Source of the DNA: Thermoflexus sp042408815
GTDB taxonomy: Bacteria > Chloroflexota > Anaerolineae > Thermoflexales > Thermoflexaceae
Length of the DNA stretch: 64,000 nucleotides
Assembly (NCBI RefSeq): GCF_042408815.1
Contig: NZ_JBHOQR010000023.1
Span: 1-64,000 of the forward strand
Direction of reading: 5' to 3'
The stretch's first letter is position 1; the number at the start of each line of letters is the position of its first letter. Position numbers and translations under genes: made by a program. Positions 7,736 through 15,432 of this stretch are shown one piece after another. The notes below the pieces were generated by a model that saw nothing but the letters and a program-made list of their open reading frames with translations, ran no database searches and was not told the origin of the DNA.

Positions 7736-9259
7736 TTAAATCGTTAGGGGAAGCGATGGGGAGCCTAGAGAAGCCGTCTCGGTTTCCGGGCGCATGGCGG
7801 GGAGGACCATCAGCGGCCCCAGGCCGCGCTCCAGCGTGATCTGGGCGGACTCGGCAGGCTGCAGGTAGTCCTTGAGCACCTCGATGATCACCTCCGGGTC
7901 CGCCTCTCCGCAGGTGAACACGTCCACCGCCACGTAAGCATACTCTGGCCAGGCGTGCAGAGAGATGTGGGACTCCGCCAGCAGTACCAGGGCTGAGAAG
8001 CCGTCCGGGACGAAGCGGTGGATCTTCATGTTCAGCAGGGTGGCGCCGGCTCGACGCACGGCGAGTTCCAGAACCTGCTTGAGGTTCCGCAAAGGCTCCC
8101 GGTTCTGGCACTTCCAGAACTCCGCGATCACATGCCGCCCCAGCGTCAGCTGGGTTGGGAAAGGGGTGGGGGCAGCGGTCATCACCGAAGCGGTGATCGC
8201 CGTGTTCACATCCGGGCTGCGCCACACCTTATCGATCGCATCCTCATCCTCGTAAAGTTCCCGCCCCCCTTCGATGACATAGTCCTCCGGCGGCTGGAAT
8301 TCGGGAAGGGTTTCCACCCGGAAGAACGTTGAGCGATACCAGGGCACCGGCGAAGGGCGGGCGAAGGGCGGGAGATCCGGAATAGGCTGCTCGCCGGGCT
8401 CCTCCCAGTTGGCATAGAGACTGAAGTCTGGGAGGATGTGGGTGAACGTGATGGCGTGCCGGTTCAGGAGCTCCCGCTGCCAGATGTGCCACTTGCTGAT
8501 GTTCGACTCGATGCGAGTGATGCCGAAGTAACCCGCACGGCCTTCTCCCTTCTTCAGGCACATGAACCCCTTCTCCAGGAACAGCAGAAGGCCGTGCTCC
8601 GTCTCCGTCGGATCGGTGAGGAAGGTGTCAAATTGCCCCAGGAGCTCCGGGGGAAGTCGGTCCGTCAAGCTGCGGCAGTAGACGGTGATGTTCAGGCCGG
8701 CGCGGCGGGCGGCCTGCTCGATGAAGGCGCACAGGCGCTGATCGATCTCAATGACCACGACCGAGCGGGGTAACCCGGTCAGGGCCAGGGCGAGACTGGC
8801 CAGGTCATCATCTCCCAACACCACCACATCTTTGCCCTCTACATCCCCCTGGGCGGCCATCAGGGCGACTCGCCGCATCACGGAATCGATCGTCTGGTAG
8901 CCCTGATCGTAAGCCGCCAGCGGCTCGGGGCGCCCCCTGGCCAGTTCCTCATAACGACGGGTCACTTCCTGGAAAAAGCCCAGATCGATCCCGGTTCCCT
9001 GGCAAGCAGGGCACTGGATGTCGGGAGCCGATGTCACGTTCAGCTCGCGGGCCAGGCGCTGGCCTGGTTCAGTCAATCGCAGGAGTTTCCCATCGAAGAC
9101 AAGGGCTCCGGCATCCAGCAGTTGCTGGATGCCTTCGACCACGCGTGGAAAGGGGAGCCCGGCGGTGCCCGCCGCCTGCCAGGGATCCCCCTCCCGCAGG
9201 ATCGCACGCAGGAGCCGGGCCAGCTCCGAGCGCCCCAGGGTCAGGATCTCCCCCGCCAT
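7736..9259 (-). CDS. Fused branched-chain polyamine synthase (BpsA-like) and S-adenosylmethionine decarboxylase (SpeD)
   Basis: 507 residues in two enzyme halves. Residues about 1-340 resemble BpsA, which adds aminopropyl groups to spermidine to make N4-branched polyamines: an N-terminal winged-helix-like part, a CPAC pair (83-86), VVVLGDDDLAS (146-154), VVIEID and the FLTDPTETE loop (about 213-221). Residues about 350-485 are a class 1 SpeD: LAESHISLHAWPEY, where Ser430 in ESH should be the self-cleavage site giving the pyruvoyl group, and FTCGE with Cys450. SpeD makes decarboxylated AdoMet, the aminopropyl donor BpsA needs, so one chain carries donor supply and transfer. AAAGGAGGTGA sits just before the ATG. 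Self-cleavage at Ser430 would split the chain, so whether the halves stay together must be tested. Confidence 0.88.
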   Translation of the reverse strand: MAGEILTLGRSELARLLRAILREGDPWQAAGTAGLPFPRVVEGIQQLLDAGALVFDGKLLRLTEPGQRLARELNVTSAPDIQCPACQGTGIDLGFFQEVTRRYEELARGRPEPLAAYDQGYQTIDSVMRRVALMAAQGDVEGKDVVVLGDDDLASLALALTGLPRSVVVIEIDQRLCAFIEQAARRAGLNITVYCRSLTDRLPPELLGQFDTFLTDPTETEHGLLLFLEKGFMCLKKGEGRAGYFGITRIESNISKWHIWQRELLNRHAITFTHILPDFSLYANWEEPGEQPIPDLPPFARPSPVPWYRSTFFRVETLPEFQPPEDYVIEGGRELYEDEDAIDKVWRSPDVNTAITASVMTAAPTPFPTQLTLGRHVIAEFWKCQNREPLRNLKQVLELAVRRAGATLLNMKIHRFVPDGFSALVLLAESHISLHAWPEYAYVAVDVFTCGEADPEVIIEVLKDYLQPAESAQITLERGLGPLMVLPAMRPETETASLGSPSLPLTI

Positions 9260-9338
9260 CGTTCACCTCCTTTCCCCGGAATGTGATCGGCGCCCTCCGG
9301 CGCCGGAAGGGAAACGGCTCCGCACGCACCGTCCCCTA

Positions 9339-9429
9339 CAAAGCAAATAGGCAGCACGGGTTCCGCACCCGGCATCATCGGAGACACCCGACGTATGCCA
9401 AAAGCCGGAACGGCTGCCTATTTGGTTTG
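9339..9429 (-). promoter_or_regulatory. Nested stem leader upstream of the polyamine fusion gene
   Basis: The arms 9339-9354 and 9414-9429 pair 15 of 16 bases. Nested inside are 9360-9365 with 9406-9411 (6 bp), 9371-9375 with 9395-9399 (5 bp) and 9378-9381 with 9388-9391 (4 bp). The element sits between a candidate promoter (9520-9548) and the start codon at 9259. A separate 7-bp hairpin (CGGCGCC/GGCGCCG) lies nearer the ribosome binding site. I do not recognise a known riboswitch class. A regulatory leader is inferred from structure and position. Confidence 0.55.
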
Positions 9430-9519
9430 CAAGCCCGGCGGCTCGAAGATGGCCGCTTACGCAGAGAAGGATGGCGAATTGCTTCGGGAGCTTGCGAAAG
9501 ACGCCAACCGCAAATGCAT

Positions 9520-9548
9520 ATTTTACCAGGGAATTTCTTAATCCACAA
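9520..9548 (-). promoter_or_regulatory. Promoter for the polyamine fusion gene
   Basis: Minus-strand TTGTGG (9548-9543), 17-base spacer, TAAAAT (9525-9520). It would give a leader of about 250 bases containing the nested stems at 9339-9429. Confidence 0.5.
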
Positions 9549-9598
9549 GGGGAGGAAGAAAGCAAGCAGAGCCCGGGAGGACATCGGCGGGCGGCAGG

Positions 9599-10360
9599 CT
9601 ACTGGAAGCCCCGTCGTCGGGCGATTTCGTAAAGAGCGACAGCGCCGGCGGTGGCGGCGTTCAGCGAGGCAACCCGGCCACACATCGGGAGGTAGATCAG
9701 GAAATCGCAGACCCGCCGGATCAGTGAGCGGATGCCGGACTCTTCATTGCCGATCACCAGAGCGATCGGGCCGCTGAGATCGGCTTGGTCATAACGGATA
9801 GCCCGTGGATCCTGCTGGAGACCCACGATCCACAATCCCCGTTCTTTGAATTGCTCCAGCGCCCGCGCCAGGTTGGTCACCCGGACCACGCGCAGGTGTT
9901 CCACGGCGCCGGCGGAGGCGTTCACCACGGCGGGGGTTACCCGGGCGCTACGATGCTCGGGGAACAAAACCCCATGCACGCCTACGGCTTCGGCGGTTCG
10001 CAACAAGGTGCCGAAGTTCTGGGGATCCTGAAGGCAATCCAGGGCCAGCCAGAAGGGCGGAGCGGGTCGGCTGGCGCTCTCCGCCCACGCCTGCTCCAAG
10101 TCCACATAGGGATACGGATCGGCCTCTGCCACTACCCCTTGATGGCTGTCGGCGATGGCGTCGAGGCGAGCGCGGGGCACTTGTAGGATAGGGATCCCGC
10201 GATCCGCCGCCATGGCGCGGATCTCCTCCAGGATCGGTCGGGGCCGGAGGCCTTCGGCAATCAACAGCCGGTAGATGCGCCGCCGCCCGGCCCGCAGGGC
10301 CTCATGCACAGCGTGGCGCCCGTAGAGCAATTCGCGCTGGATTTCCTCCACCCTTTTCAT
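9599..10360 (-). CDS. rlmB: 23S rRNA (guanosine-2'-O-)-methyltransferase RlmB / TrmH family
   Basis: 253 residues. An N-terminal substrate-binding domain begins LLYGRHAVHEALRAGRRRI. The SPOUT domain carries the three family motifs: DPQNFGTLLRTAEAVG, LVIGNEESGIRSLIRR and the knot-forming YLPMCGRVASLNAATAGAVALYE. The family transfers methyl from AdoMet to a ribose 2'-O in rRNA or tRNA. The RlmB assignment rests on overall similarity, so another SpoU target is possible. GAGGAGGGAG directly precedes ATG 10360, which overlaps the stop of the upstream small frame. Confidence 0.88.
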   Translation of the reverse strand: MKRVEEIQRELLYGRHAVHEALRAGRRRIYRLLIAEGLRPRPILEEIRAMAADRGIPILQVPRARLDAIADSHQGVVAEADPYPYVDLEQAWAESASRPAPPFWLALDCLQDPQNFGTLLRTAEAVGVHGVLFPEHRSARVTPAVVNASAGAVEHLRVVRVTNLARALEQFKERGLWIVGLQQDPRAIRYDQADLSGPIALVIGNEESGIRSLIRRVCDFLIYLPMCGRVASLNAATAGAVALYEIARRRGFQ

Positions 10361-10539
10361 CTCCCTCCTCGTCTGGCCCTCCCCGGTTCCCAGTGCATGA
10401 CCACCCAGGATCGCCAGAGCCATCGAGCCAGCCGATCAACCCAGCGGAAGTCGGGAGGTATCTCCGGGCGTGAAGCCCTCTGGAAGCCGAAAGGCTGATA
10501 GAAACCTTCCAGCTCCGTCCGACCTATTCCTGCCCGCAT
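10357..10539 (-). pseudogene. Possible truncated C-terminal GNAT acetyltransferase fragment
   Basis: A 60-residue frame whose stop overlaps the rlmB start (ATGA), the arrangement of translationally coupled genes. Its sequence ELEGFYQPFGFQRASRPEIPP resembles the last beta strand and helix of GNAT acetyltransferases (FYxxxGF). The acetyl-CoA-binding part is absent. A TAAAAT box overlaps the ATG itself, so the start may not be used. It may be a remnant or only the leader of rlmB. Confidence 0.35.
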
Positions 10540-10703
10540 TTTATCTTGATCGCTCGATCCATGGGATCGTGCGGCTTCCTCGGGTGTCGCTTTCGTGGGA
10601 GGGGGGTGATTTCCCGCGCCTCTTGAACGGGAGAGGGGAACCCCCCACGGCCCGGGCTTTGGGGGGGCAAAATGAGGAGGCCGGGCGGTGGCCTTGGGTC
10701 GGC

Positions 10704-10732
10704 TTGACACAGGGGTGGGAATCCGATACCCT
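10704..10732 (+). promoter_or_regulatory. Promoter of the SRP RNA gene
   Basis: Consensus TTGACA at 10704-10709, 17-base spacer, TACCCT at 10727-10732 (a TAAAAT overlaps at 10732-10737). The predicted start falls at about 10740, where the RNA's terminal helix begins. Confidence 0.7.
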
Positions 10733-10740
10733 AAAATCGG

Positions 10741-11020
10741 CGGCCGTGCTCAGGCGGGGAGGTGGCGGTTCCCTGAACCCGAAATCCGCCAGACGCGGGG
10801 CTGACATCCCCTTCGAGGGTTAGCGCGGCCCCTCCCGAGGATCCCTCCCGGTGATGAAGGTCCGGTCCTGCGCGGCGGACCTCGGTGAACCCCGCCAGGC
10901 CCGGAAGGGAGCAACGGTAAGCCGTCCCGGTTCGCGCGCCGCAGGGGTGCCGGGCCGGAGCCGTCCGAGGGATCGCCGGTGGGGAGAGGCGGGCTCGACA
11001 AGGGGCGCACGGCCGCTTTT
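10741..11020 (+). ncRNA. ffs: Signal recognition particle RNA, large bacterial type
   Basis: The universally conserved helix 8 sequence CAGGCCCGGAAGGGAGCA lies at about 10891-10908. The 5' part (CAGGCGGGGAGGTGGCGGT and CCCTGAACC) matches the Alu domain of Bacillus scRNA, and the 3' part carries CCGCAGGGGTGCCGGGCCG. The ends pair perfectly: CGGCCGTGC at 10741-10749 with GCACGGCCG at 11007-11015, followed by TTTT. The length of about 280 bases is that of the large SRP RNA, not the 4.5S form. It binds Ffh and targets membrane proteins. Confidence 0.95.
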
Positions 11021-11117
11021 GTACTAACAGGCGATGGGTTCCCTGGGCAACCTGAAGGACAGCCGGGATGGAACCCATCCCATCAATCTGGGGTTTTCAG
11101 GTTCCGCGCTCGCTGCA

Positions 11118-12557
11118 ATGAACCGATGGACCTTCTTCAAATGGATCGCCTGGCTTGGGCTGGGCGCGTTTTGCCTCTGGGGTTACTGGCGCTCGCAGCA
11201 GACAGTCACCATTGTCCTCGATGGTCAGATCCTCTCCATTAGAACCCATCAACGAACGGTGGGCGATGTGCTCCAGGAGGCGGGCCTGACGGTGCGTCCG
11301 GAGGATAGGGTTTCCCCGCCTCTGACCCATCCGATCCAGCCTCCGGCGATGATCTCGATCCGACGGGCCAGACCCGTTCGCATTTGGATCGAGGGACGGG
11401 GTGTTGAGCCGTCCCGTTGGATTGATATTTACACTCTCCACTCGGATCCCCGTGCCATTCTGGCGGAAGCCGGGATCCCCTTGGGGCCCGGGGATGCCCT
11501 GTGGGTCGATGGCCGGCGAGGGGAGGTGGACTCTCCGGCGCTCGACGGCAGGGAACCTCCCCGCGAGATCCGGGTCGTGCGGTCCGTTCCACTGGTGGTG
11601 CGTCTGGAGAATGGGAGGCGGCACTTGATCTGGTCGACTGCGCCCACGGTGGGGGCGGCCCTGCGGGAGGCCGGGATGCTTCTAGACCCGGCGGACCGAC
11701 TGCTGCCCGGACCGGAAACGCCGCTAAATGGCGGCATGCAGATTTCGTTGTTCCGGGCCCGTCCCATCACGGTGGAGGCGGATGGACACATCCGGGTGAT
11801 CTCCACCACCGCGCGCACGGTCCGGGAGTTGTTGTGGGAGCTGGGCATCTCATTGCATGGCCAGGATCGAGTGGTTCCAGGGGAAGAAAGCCGTCTCCAG
11901 GCCGGAGAGACTGTTCGGGTCATCCGGGTGGTGGAAGGCTTCGAGATCGAGGAAACTTCTATTCCTTTTCAGACCATATGGGAGCCGGATCCCAATCGGG
12001 AGCTGGATACCTGGGTTCAGAGATCCCCTGGCCGGAACGGTGTGCTTCAGCGGCGGATCCGGGTGCGTTATGAGAACGGGCAGGAGGTGGCACGGGAAGT
12101 GGTCGATGAAACCACAATCCGGCCTCCGGAGCCCCGGGTATGGGTCTATGGGACGAAGGTCGTGGTACGCACGCTGGAGACGCCGGACGGGCCGATCGAA
12201 TACTGGCGGCGGATCCGCATGCTGGCCACCTCCTACAGCCGCTCCACGGCGGGGGTTCATCCTTCTGCGGCGTATTTTGGTCGCACCCGGACCGGGCTGC
12301 CCATGCAGCGGGGGATTGTGGCAGTGGATCCCCGGGTGATCCGGCTGGGGTGGAAAGTGTATGTGCCCGGTTATGGGGTGGGTCTGGCCGCCGATACTGG
12401 CGGGGGGATCATCGGCCGTCGTATCGATCTGGGGTATAACGATGAGGATCTGGTGCTCTGGTATCGCTGGGTGGACGTCTATCTTCTGACTCCGGTTCCT
12501 CCTCCGGAGTCGATCCCTTACATCCTGCCGGACTGGCCGGCCCCGCCCTCGCCTTGA
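11118..12557 (+). CDS. YabE-like cell-wall protein: DUF348 repeats, G5 and 3D domains
   Basis: 479 residues. A membrane anchor near the N-terminus (about 5-22) is followed by three ubiquitin-like DUF348 modules, recognisable by VTIVLDGQ...RTVGDVLQEAGL, PRAILAEAGIPL and RTVRELLWELGI. Next comes a G5 domain (EEtSIPFQTIWEPDPN...GQEVAREVV) and a C-terminal 3D domain with its conserved aspartates (AVDPRV, AADTGG, RIDLGY). Such proteins act outside the membrane on peptidoglycan; the 3D fold is shared with lytic transglycosylase MltA. No strong ribosome site was found; ATG 11118 is chosen because it puts the anchor at the start. Confidence 0.87.
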   Translation: MNRWTFFKWIAWLGLGAFCLWGYWRSQQTVTIVLDGQILSIRTHQRTVGDVLQEAGLTVRPEDRVSPPLTHPIQPPAMISIRRARPVRIWIEGRGVEPSRWIDIYTLHSDPRAILAEAGIPLGPGDALWVDGRRGEVDSPALDGREPPREIRVVRSVPLVVRLENGRRHLIWSTAPTVGAALREAGMLLDPADRLLPGPETPLNGGMQISLFRARPITVEADGHIRVISTTARTVRELLWELGISLHGQDRVVPGEESRLQAGETVRVIRVVEGFEIEETSIPFQTIWEPDPNRELDTWVQRSPGRNGVLQRRIRVRYENGQEVAREVVDETTIRPPEPRVWVYGTKVVVRTLETPDGPIEYWRRIRMLATSYSRSTAGVHPSAAYFGRTRTGLPMQRGIVAVDPRVIRLGWKVYVPGYGVGLAADTGGGIIGRRIDLGYNDEDLVLWYRWVDVYLLTPVPPPESIPYILPDWPAPPSP

Positions 12558-12672
12558 TTCCCATAGGGAAGCGGGGATATGAGGCGGGAGATCGGTGATC
12601 CCTTGGGCATTGGGTTGTTTTAGCAAGGGATGGGTATTGTGATCCCATGAACCATCATTGGGAGGGGCCTGG

Positions 12673-13851
12673 ATGGCTCGCGTGGCCGAACGGGTGAAGC
12701 ATTTCACGGAATCCGTCATCCGGGAGATGACCCGATGGGCGCAGCACTATGGGGCCATTAACCTGGCCCAGGGATTCCCCGATTTCCCCGCCCCTGAAGC
12801 GCTGAAAGAGGCAGCTGTTCAGGCGATCCGGGAGGACTATAACCAGTATGCGATCACCTGGGGAAGCCCGCGATTGCGGGCAGCGATCGCAGAGAAATAT
12901 CGCCGTTTTTACGGAATGGAGCTCGATCCGGAGCGCCATATCACGGTGTGCTGTGGAGCCACCGAATGCATGATCGCCACCCTGCTGGCTCTTTTAAATC
13001 CCGGGGACGAGGTCATCATCTTCGAGCCCTTTTATGAGAACTACGGTCCGGATACCTGGATCAGCGCGGCGAAGCCGGTCTATGTGCCCTTGCGGCCGCC
13101 GTCATGGACCTTCGACCCGGACGAATTGCGTCGTGCTTTCTCTAACCGAACGCGGGCGATCATCCTCAACACGCCCCACAATCCGACAGGTCATGTCTTC
13201 TCCGAGGAGGAGCTCCGCTGGATCGCGGAGCTGTGCCAGCGTTACGGCGCTTATGCCATCACAGATGAGATCTATGAGCACATTGTTTACGATGGGCACC
13301 GCCATATCCCGATCGCCACGCTGCCCGGGATGTGGGAGCGAACGGTCACTATCAGCGGGATGTCGAAATCTTATGCGGTGACCGGATGGCGCATTGGGTG
13401 GTGCATTGCCCCCGAGGATCTCACCGACGCGATCCGCAAGGTCCATGATTTCCTCACAGTCGGCGCCCCCGCTCCGCTCCAGGAAGCCAGTGAGGTAGCC
13501 CTCCGGTTCCCGATGGATTACTATGAGCAGCTGCGGGCGGATTACGATCGGCGCCGGCATCTGCTGGTGGAGGCGCTGGAGGAGCTGGGGTTCGAGGTGT
13601 GGTGGCCCCAGGGAGCGTATTATGTGATGACCGATTTCCGCGCTCTGGGAGCTGAGGATGACACCGCCTTCGCCATGCGCCTGGTCCGGGAGATCGGGGT
13701 GGCGGTGGTGCCCGGCTCCAGCTTCTACGCCCATCCGGACCGTGGACGCACGCAGGTGCGGTTCGCCTTCTGCAAGCGGGAGGAGACCCTGCGCGAGGCA
13801 GTGGCCCGCCTTCGTCGGTTGAGGGCATCTATTCGGCCACCGGGTCCGTGA
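12673..13851 (+). CDS. PLP-dependent aminotransferase, class I/II
   Basis: 392 residues, fold type I. The NLAQGFPDFPAPEALK opening, NTPHNPTGHV, TDEIYEHIVYDG and SGMSKSYAVTGWRIGW are aspartate-aminotransferase family blocks; Lys232 should bind PLP. The start resembles kynurenine/glutamine and methionine (YbdL-type) aminotransferases, so transamination of methionine or aromatic amino acids is plausible. Substrate cannot be read from sequence. GGGAGG precedes ATG 12673; a TTG at 12658 is less likely. Confidence 0.88.
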   Translation: MARVAERVKHFTESVIREMTRWAQHYGAINLAQGFPDFPAPEALKEAAVQAIREDYNQYAITWGSPRLRAAIAEKYRRFYGMELDPERHITVCCGATECMIATLLALLNPGDEVIIFEPFYENYGPDTWISAAKPVYVPLRPPSWTFDPDELRRAFSNRTRAIILNTPHNPTGHVFSEEELRWIAELCQRYGAYAITDEIYEHIVYDGHRHIPIATLPGMWERTVTISGMSKSYAVTGWRIGWCIAPEDLTDAIRKVHDFLTVGAPAPLQEASEVALRFPMDYYEQLRADYDRRRHLLVEALEELGFEVWWPQGAYYVMTDFRALGAEDDTAFAMRLVREIGVAVVPGSSFYAHPDRGRTQVRFAFCKREETLREAVARLRRLRASIRPPGP

Positions 13852-13861
13852 TCCGGTGGCC
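13835..13861. terminator. Hairpin at the convergent aminotransferase/alaX boundary
   Basis: Perfect 9-bp inverted repeat GGCCACCGG / CCGGTGGCC overlapping the aminotransferase stop. No T tract. A bidirectional terminator is inferred from position. Confidence 0.45.
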
Positions 13862-13885
13862 CGGCAGGCCCTATCTCTCTCACCG

Positions 13886-15103
13886 TTAGCTTATTCCGTC
13901 CGAAGCGCTCCAGCTTCTGAAGGCTTCGCTCAGCGCCCGATGGAGGGCTGACAGGTCCGCCTGGGGAAGGGGAGCCTGGGCGTAATCCGGGCGGCCGCCC
14001 CCTCCTTCCCGGCCCAGCCGGCGGAGGAGGCGCTGGAGGACTTCCCGGGCGTCCATGGGAACTCCCGGGCCGCAGGCGACGATCAGAAGGCCATCCGCGC
14101 CCCCAGAGGCCAGGATGACCAGGCGGGGATGTCCTTCCTTCAGCCGTCGGGCCAGAAGGGGGAGGAGGCCGGAAGGCAATTGAGGCCACAGATGCACGAG
14201 GATCTCTCCGAAAGGGGCCGGCTGAACCCTCTGCTCCAGGCTGGGGAGAGCGAGCTCCAGATAGAGCTCCTGAAGTGTTCCCAGTGCCTTGCGGGTTTCT
14301 TTGAGTTCCGCCTGCAGTGTTCGAATGGCTTCCGGCAGCATCGCCTCGCCCACGCTAAGGGATCCTGCGGATTCCCGCAGGAGATGATGTTTCCTCGCGT
14401 AATCTCGCAGCGCCCGCCAGCCGCAGAGGAAGCTCACCCGGGTTACATCCCCCTGCCGTTCCAGCTTCACGATCTTGATGGGCCCTACTTCCCCCGTGTG
14501 CCGCACATGGGTCCCCCCGCATGCGTTCCGATCGAAATCGGCGATTTCGACGATCCGAATTCGGCCTCCCCTTTTCGGAGGACGGCGCATGCTCAGTTCT
14601 TTCGTCTCCTCTGTCTCCGCGAACCATGTCCGCACCTCTCGATTCTCCATGACCACCTGGTTCGCCAGCTCTTCCACCGCTTCGATGGCCGCTGGCGGGA
14701 ATCCGATCCGGTCCAGATCGATGGTGACCCGCTCCTCTCCCATGTGGAAGGATACCGTTTGCGCCCCGGTGATCCGCAGGAACGCCTGGGAGAGGATATG
14801 CTGGCCGGTGTGCTGCTGCATATGATCGAAGCGGCGCTCCCAGTCGATACGACCTTCCACCTCCCGCGCCTCCAGCGGATAGGCCAGGATGTGCAGGATG
14901 GCCCCATCGCTCTCCCGCTCCACCGCCTCCAGCACCGGGATCCCGTTCAGGGTCCCCCGATCACAGGGCTGCCCTCCACCGGTCGGGTAAAATGCCGTCC
15001 GATCCAGGATGACGGCTGGCTGACCGTTATGCGCTGTGCATGCGATCACCGTGGCGGTGAACTGTTGCATGTAGGGATCCAGCCAGTAGAGCCGTTCGGT
15101 CAT
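13886..15103 (-). CDS. alaX: Alanyl-tRNA editing protein AlaX-L with DHHA1-like C-terminus
   Basis: 405 residues. The N-terminal half is the AlaRS-type second additional domain, with RTAFYPTGGGQP and the zinc ligands HTGQH and CGGTH. It hydrolyses Ser-tRNA(Ala) or Gly-tRNA(Ala), preventing mistranslation. The C-terminal part, after a coiled coil (about 260-290), ends with a glycine-rich segment typical of DHHA1 tRNA-binding domains, which makes this the long AlaX type. TGGAGGCC precedes the ATG. A minus-strand TATAAT at 15203-15198 may be its -10 box. Confidence 0.92.
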   Translation of the reverse strand: MTERLYWLDPYMQQFTATVIACTAHNGQPAVILDRTAFYPTGGGQPCDRGTLNGIPVLEAVERESDGAILHILAYPLEAREVEGRIDWERRFDHMQQHTGQHILSQAFLRITGAQTVSFHMGEERVTIDLDRIGFPPAAIEAVEELANQVVMENREVRTWFAETEETKELSMRRPPKRGGRIRIVEIADFDRNACGGTHVRHTGEVGPIKIVKLERQGDVTRVSFLCGWRALRDYARKHHLLRESAGSLSVGEAMLPEAIRTLQAELKETRKALGTLQELYLELALPSLEQRVQPAPFGEILVHLWPQLPSGLLPLLARRLKEGHPRLVILASGGADGLLIVACGPGVPMDAREVLQRLLRRLGREGGGGRPDYAQAPLPQADLSALHRALSEAFRSWSASDGIS

Positions 15104-15432
15104 GCAGTGGCCTCCATAGGAATCAGAATGCTCCGGTGGGAATCATGTCGCTGGCCGGGCTATCCGGGAGTGGGTCGAAAGCGCAGCCCAGGTTTGCATT
15201 ATACTGGATCCCGCAGGTCGTGAAGGGCTCGCATGGCCCGCTCCTCCCGGACAGGCGGAGGGGTTTCTCGGGGGGCTTTCCGGGCCGGCCTGAATTCAGA
15301 GGAGATCCTCCCCCTGATGGCCCTTTGCGCCGCGGGAAGGGGATATGCCGCCTTCTGGCATCCGGGCCCGGCTGCGCAAGCTCCATGGAAAGCTGGGAGC
15401 CCGTTTCACTCTACGCGGGAAGAGGAAGCGCG
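15104..15432. other. Divergent alaX/recG intergenic region
   Basis: 329 bases. A minus-strand TATAAT (15203-15198) is the only good promoter element, about 95 bases from alaX. The recG frame is open upstream of 15433, but that stretch has no family resemblance. No other gene or structured RNA is apparent. Confidence 0.4.

Noticed and set aside
9031..9777. 248-codon plus-strand frame across the polyamine leader
   Set aside because: It runs opposite to two well-supported genes and is rich in Arg, Pro and Gly as antisense frames are.
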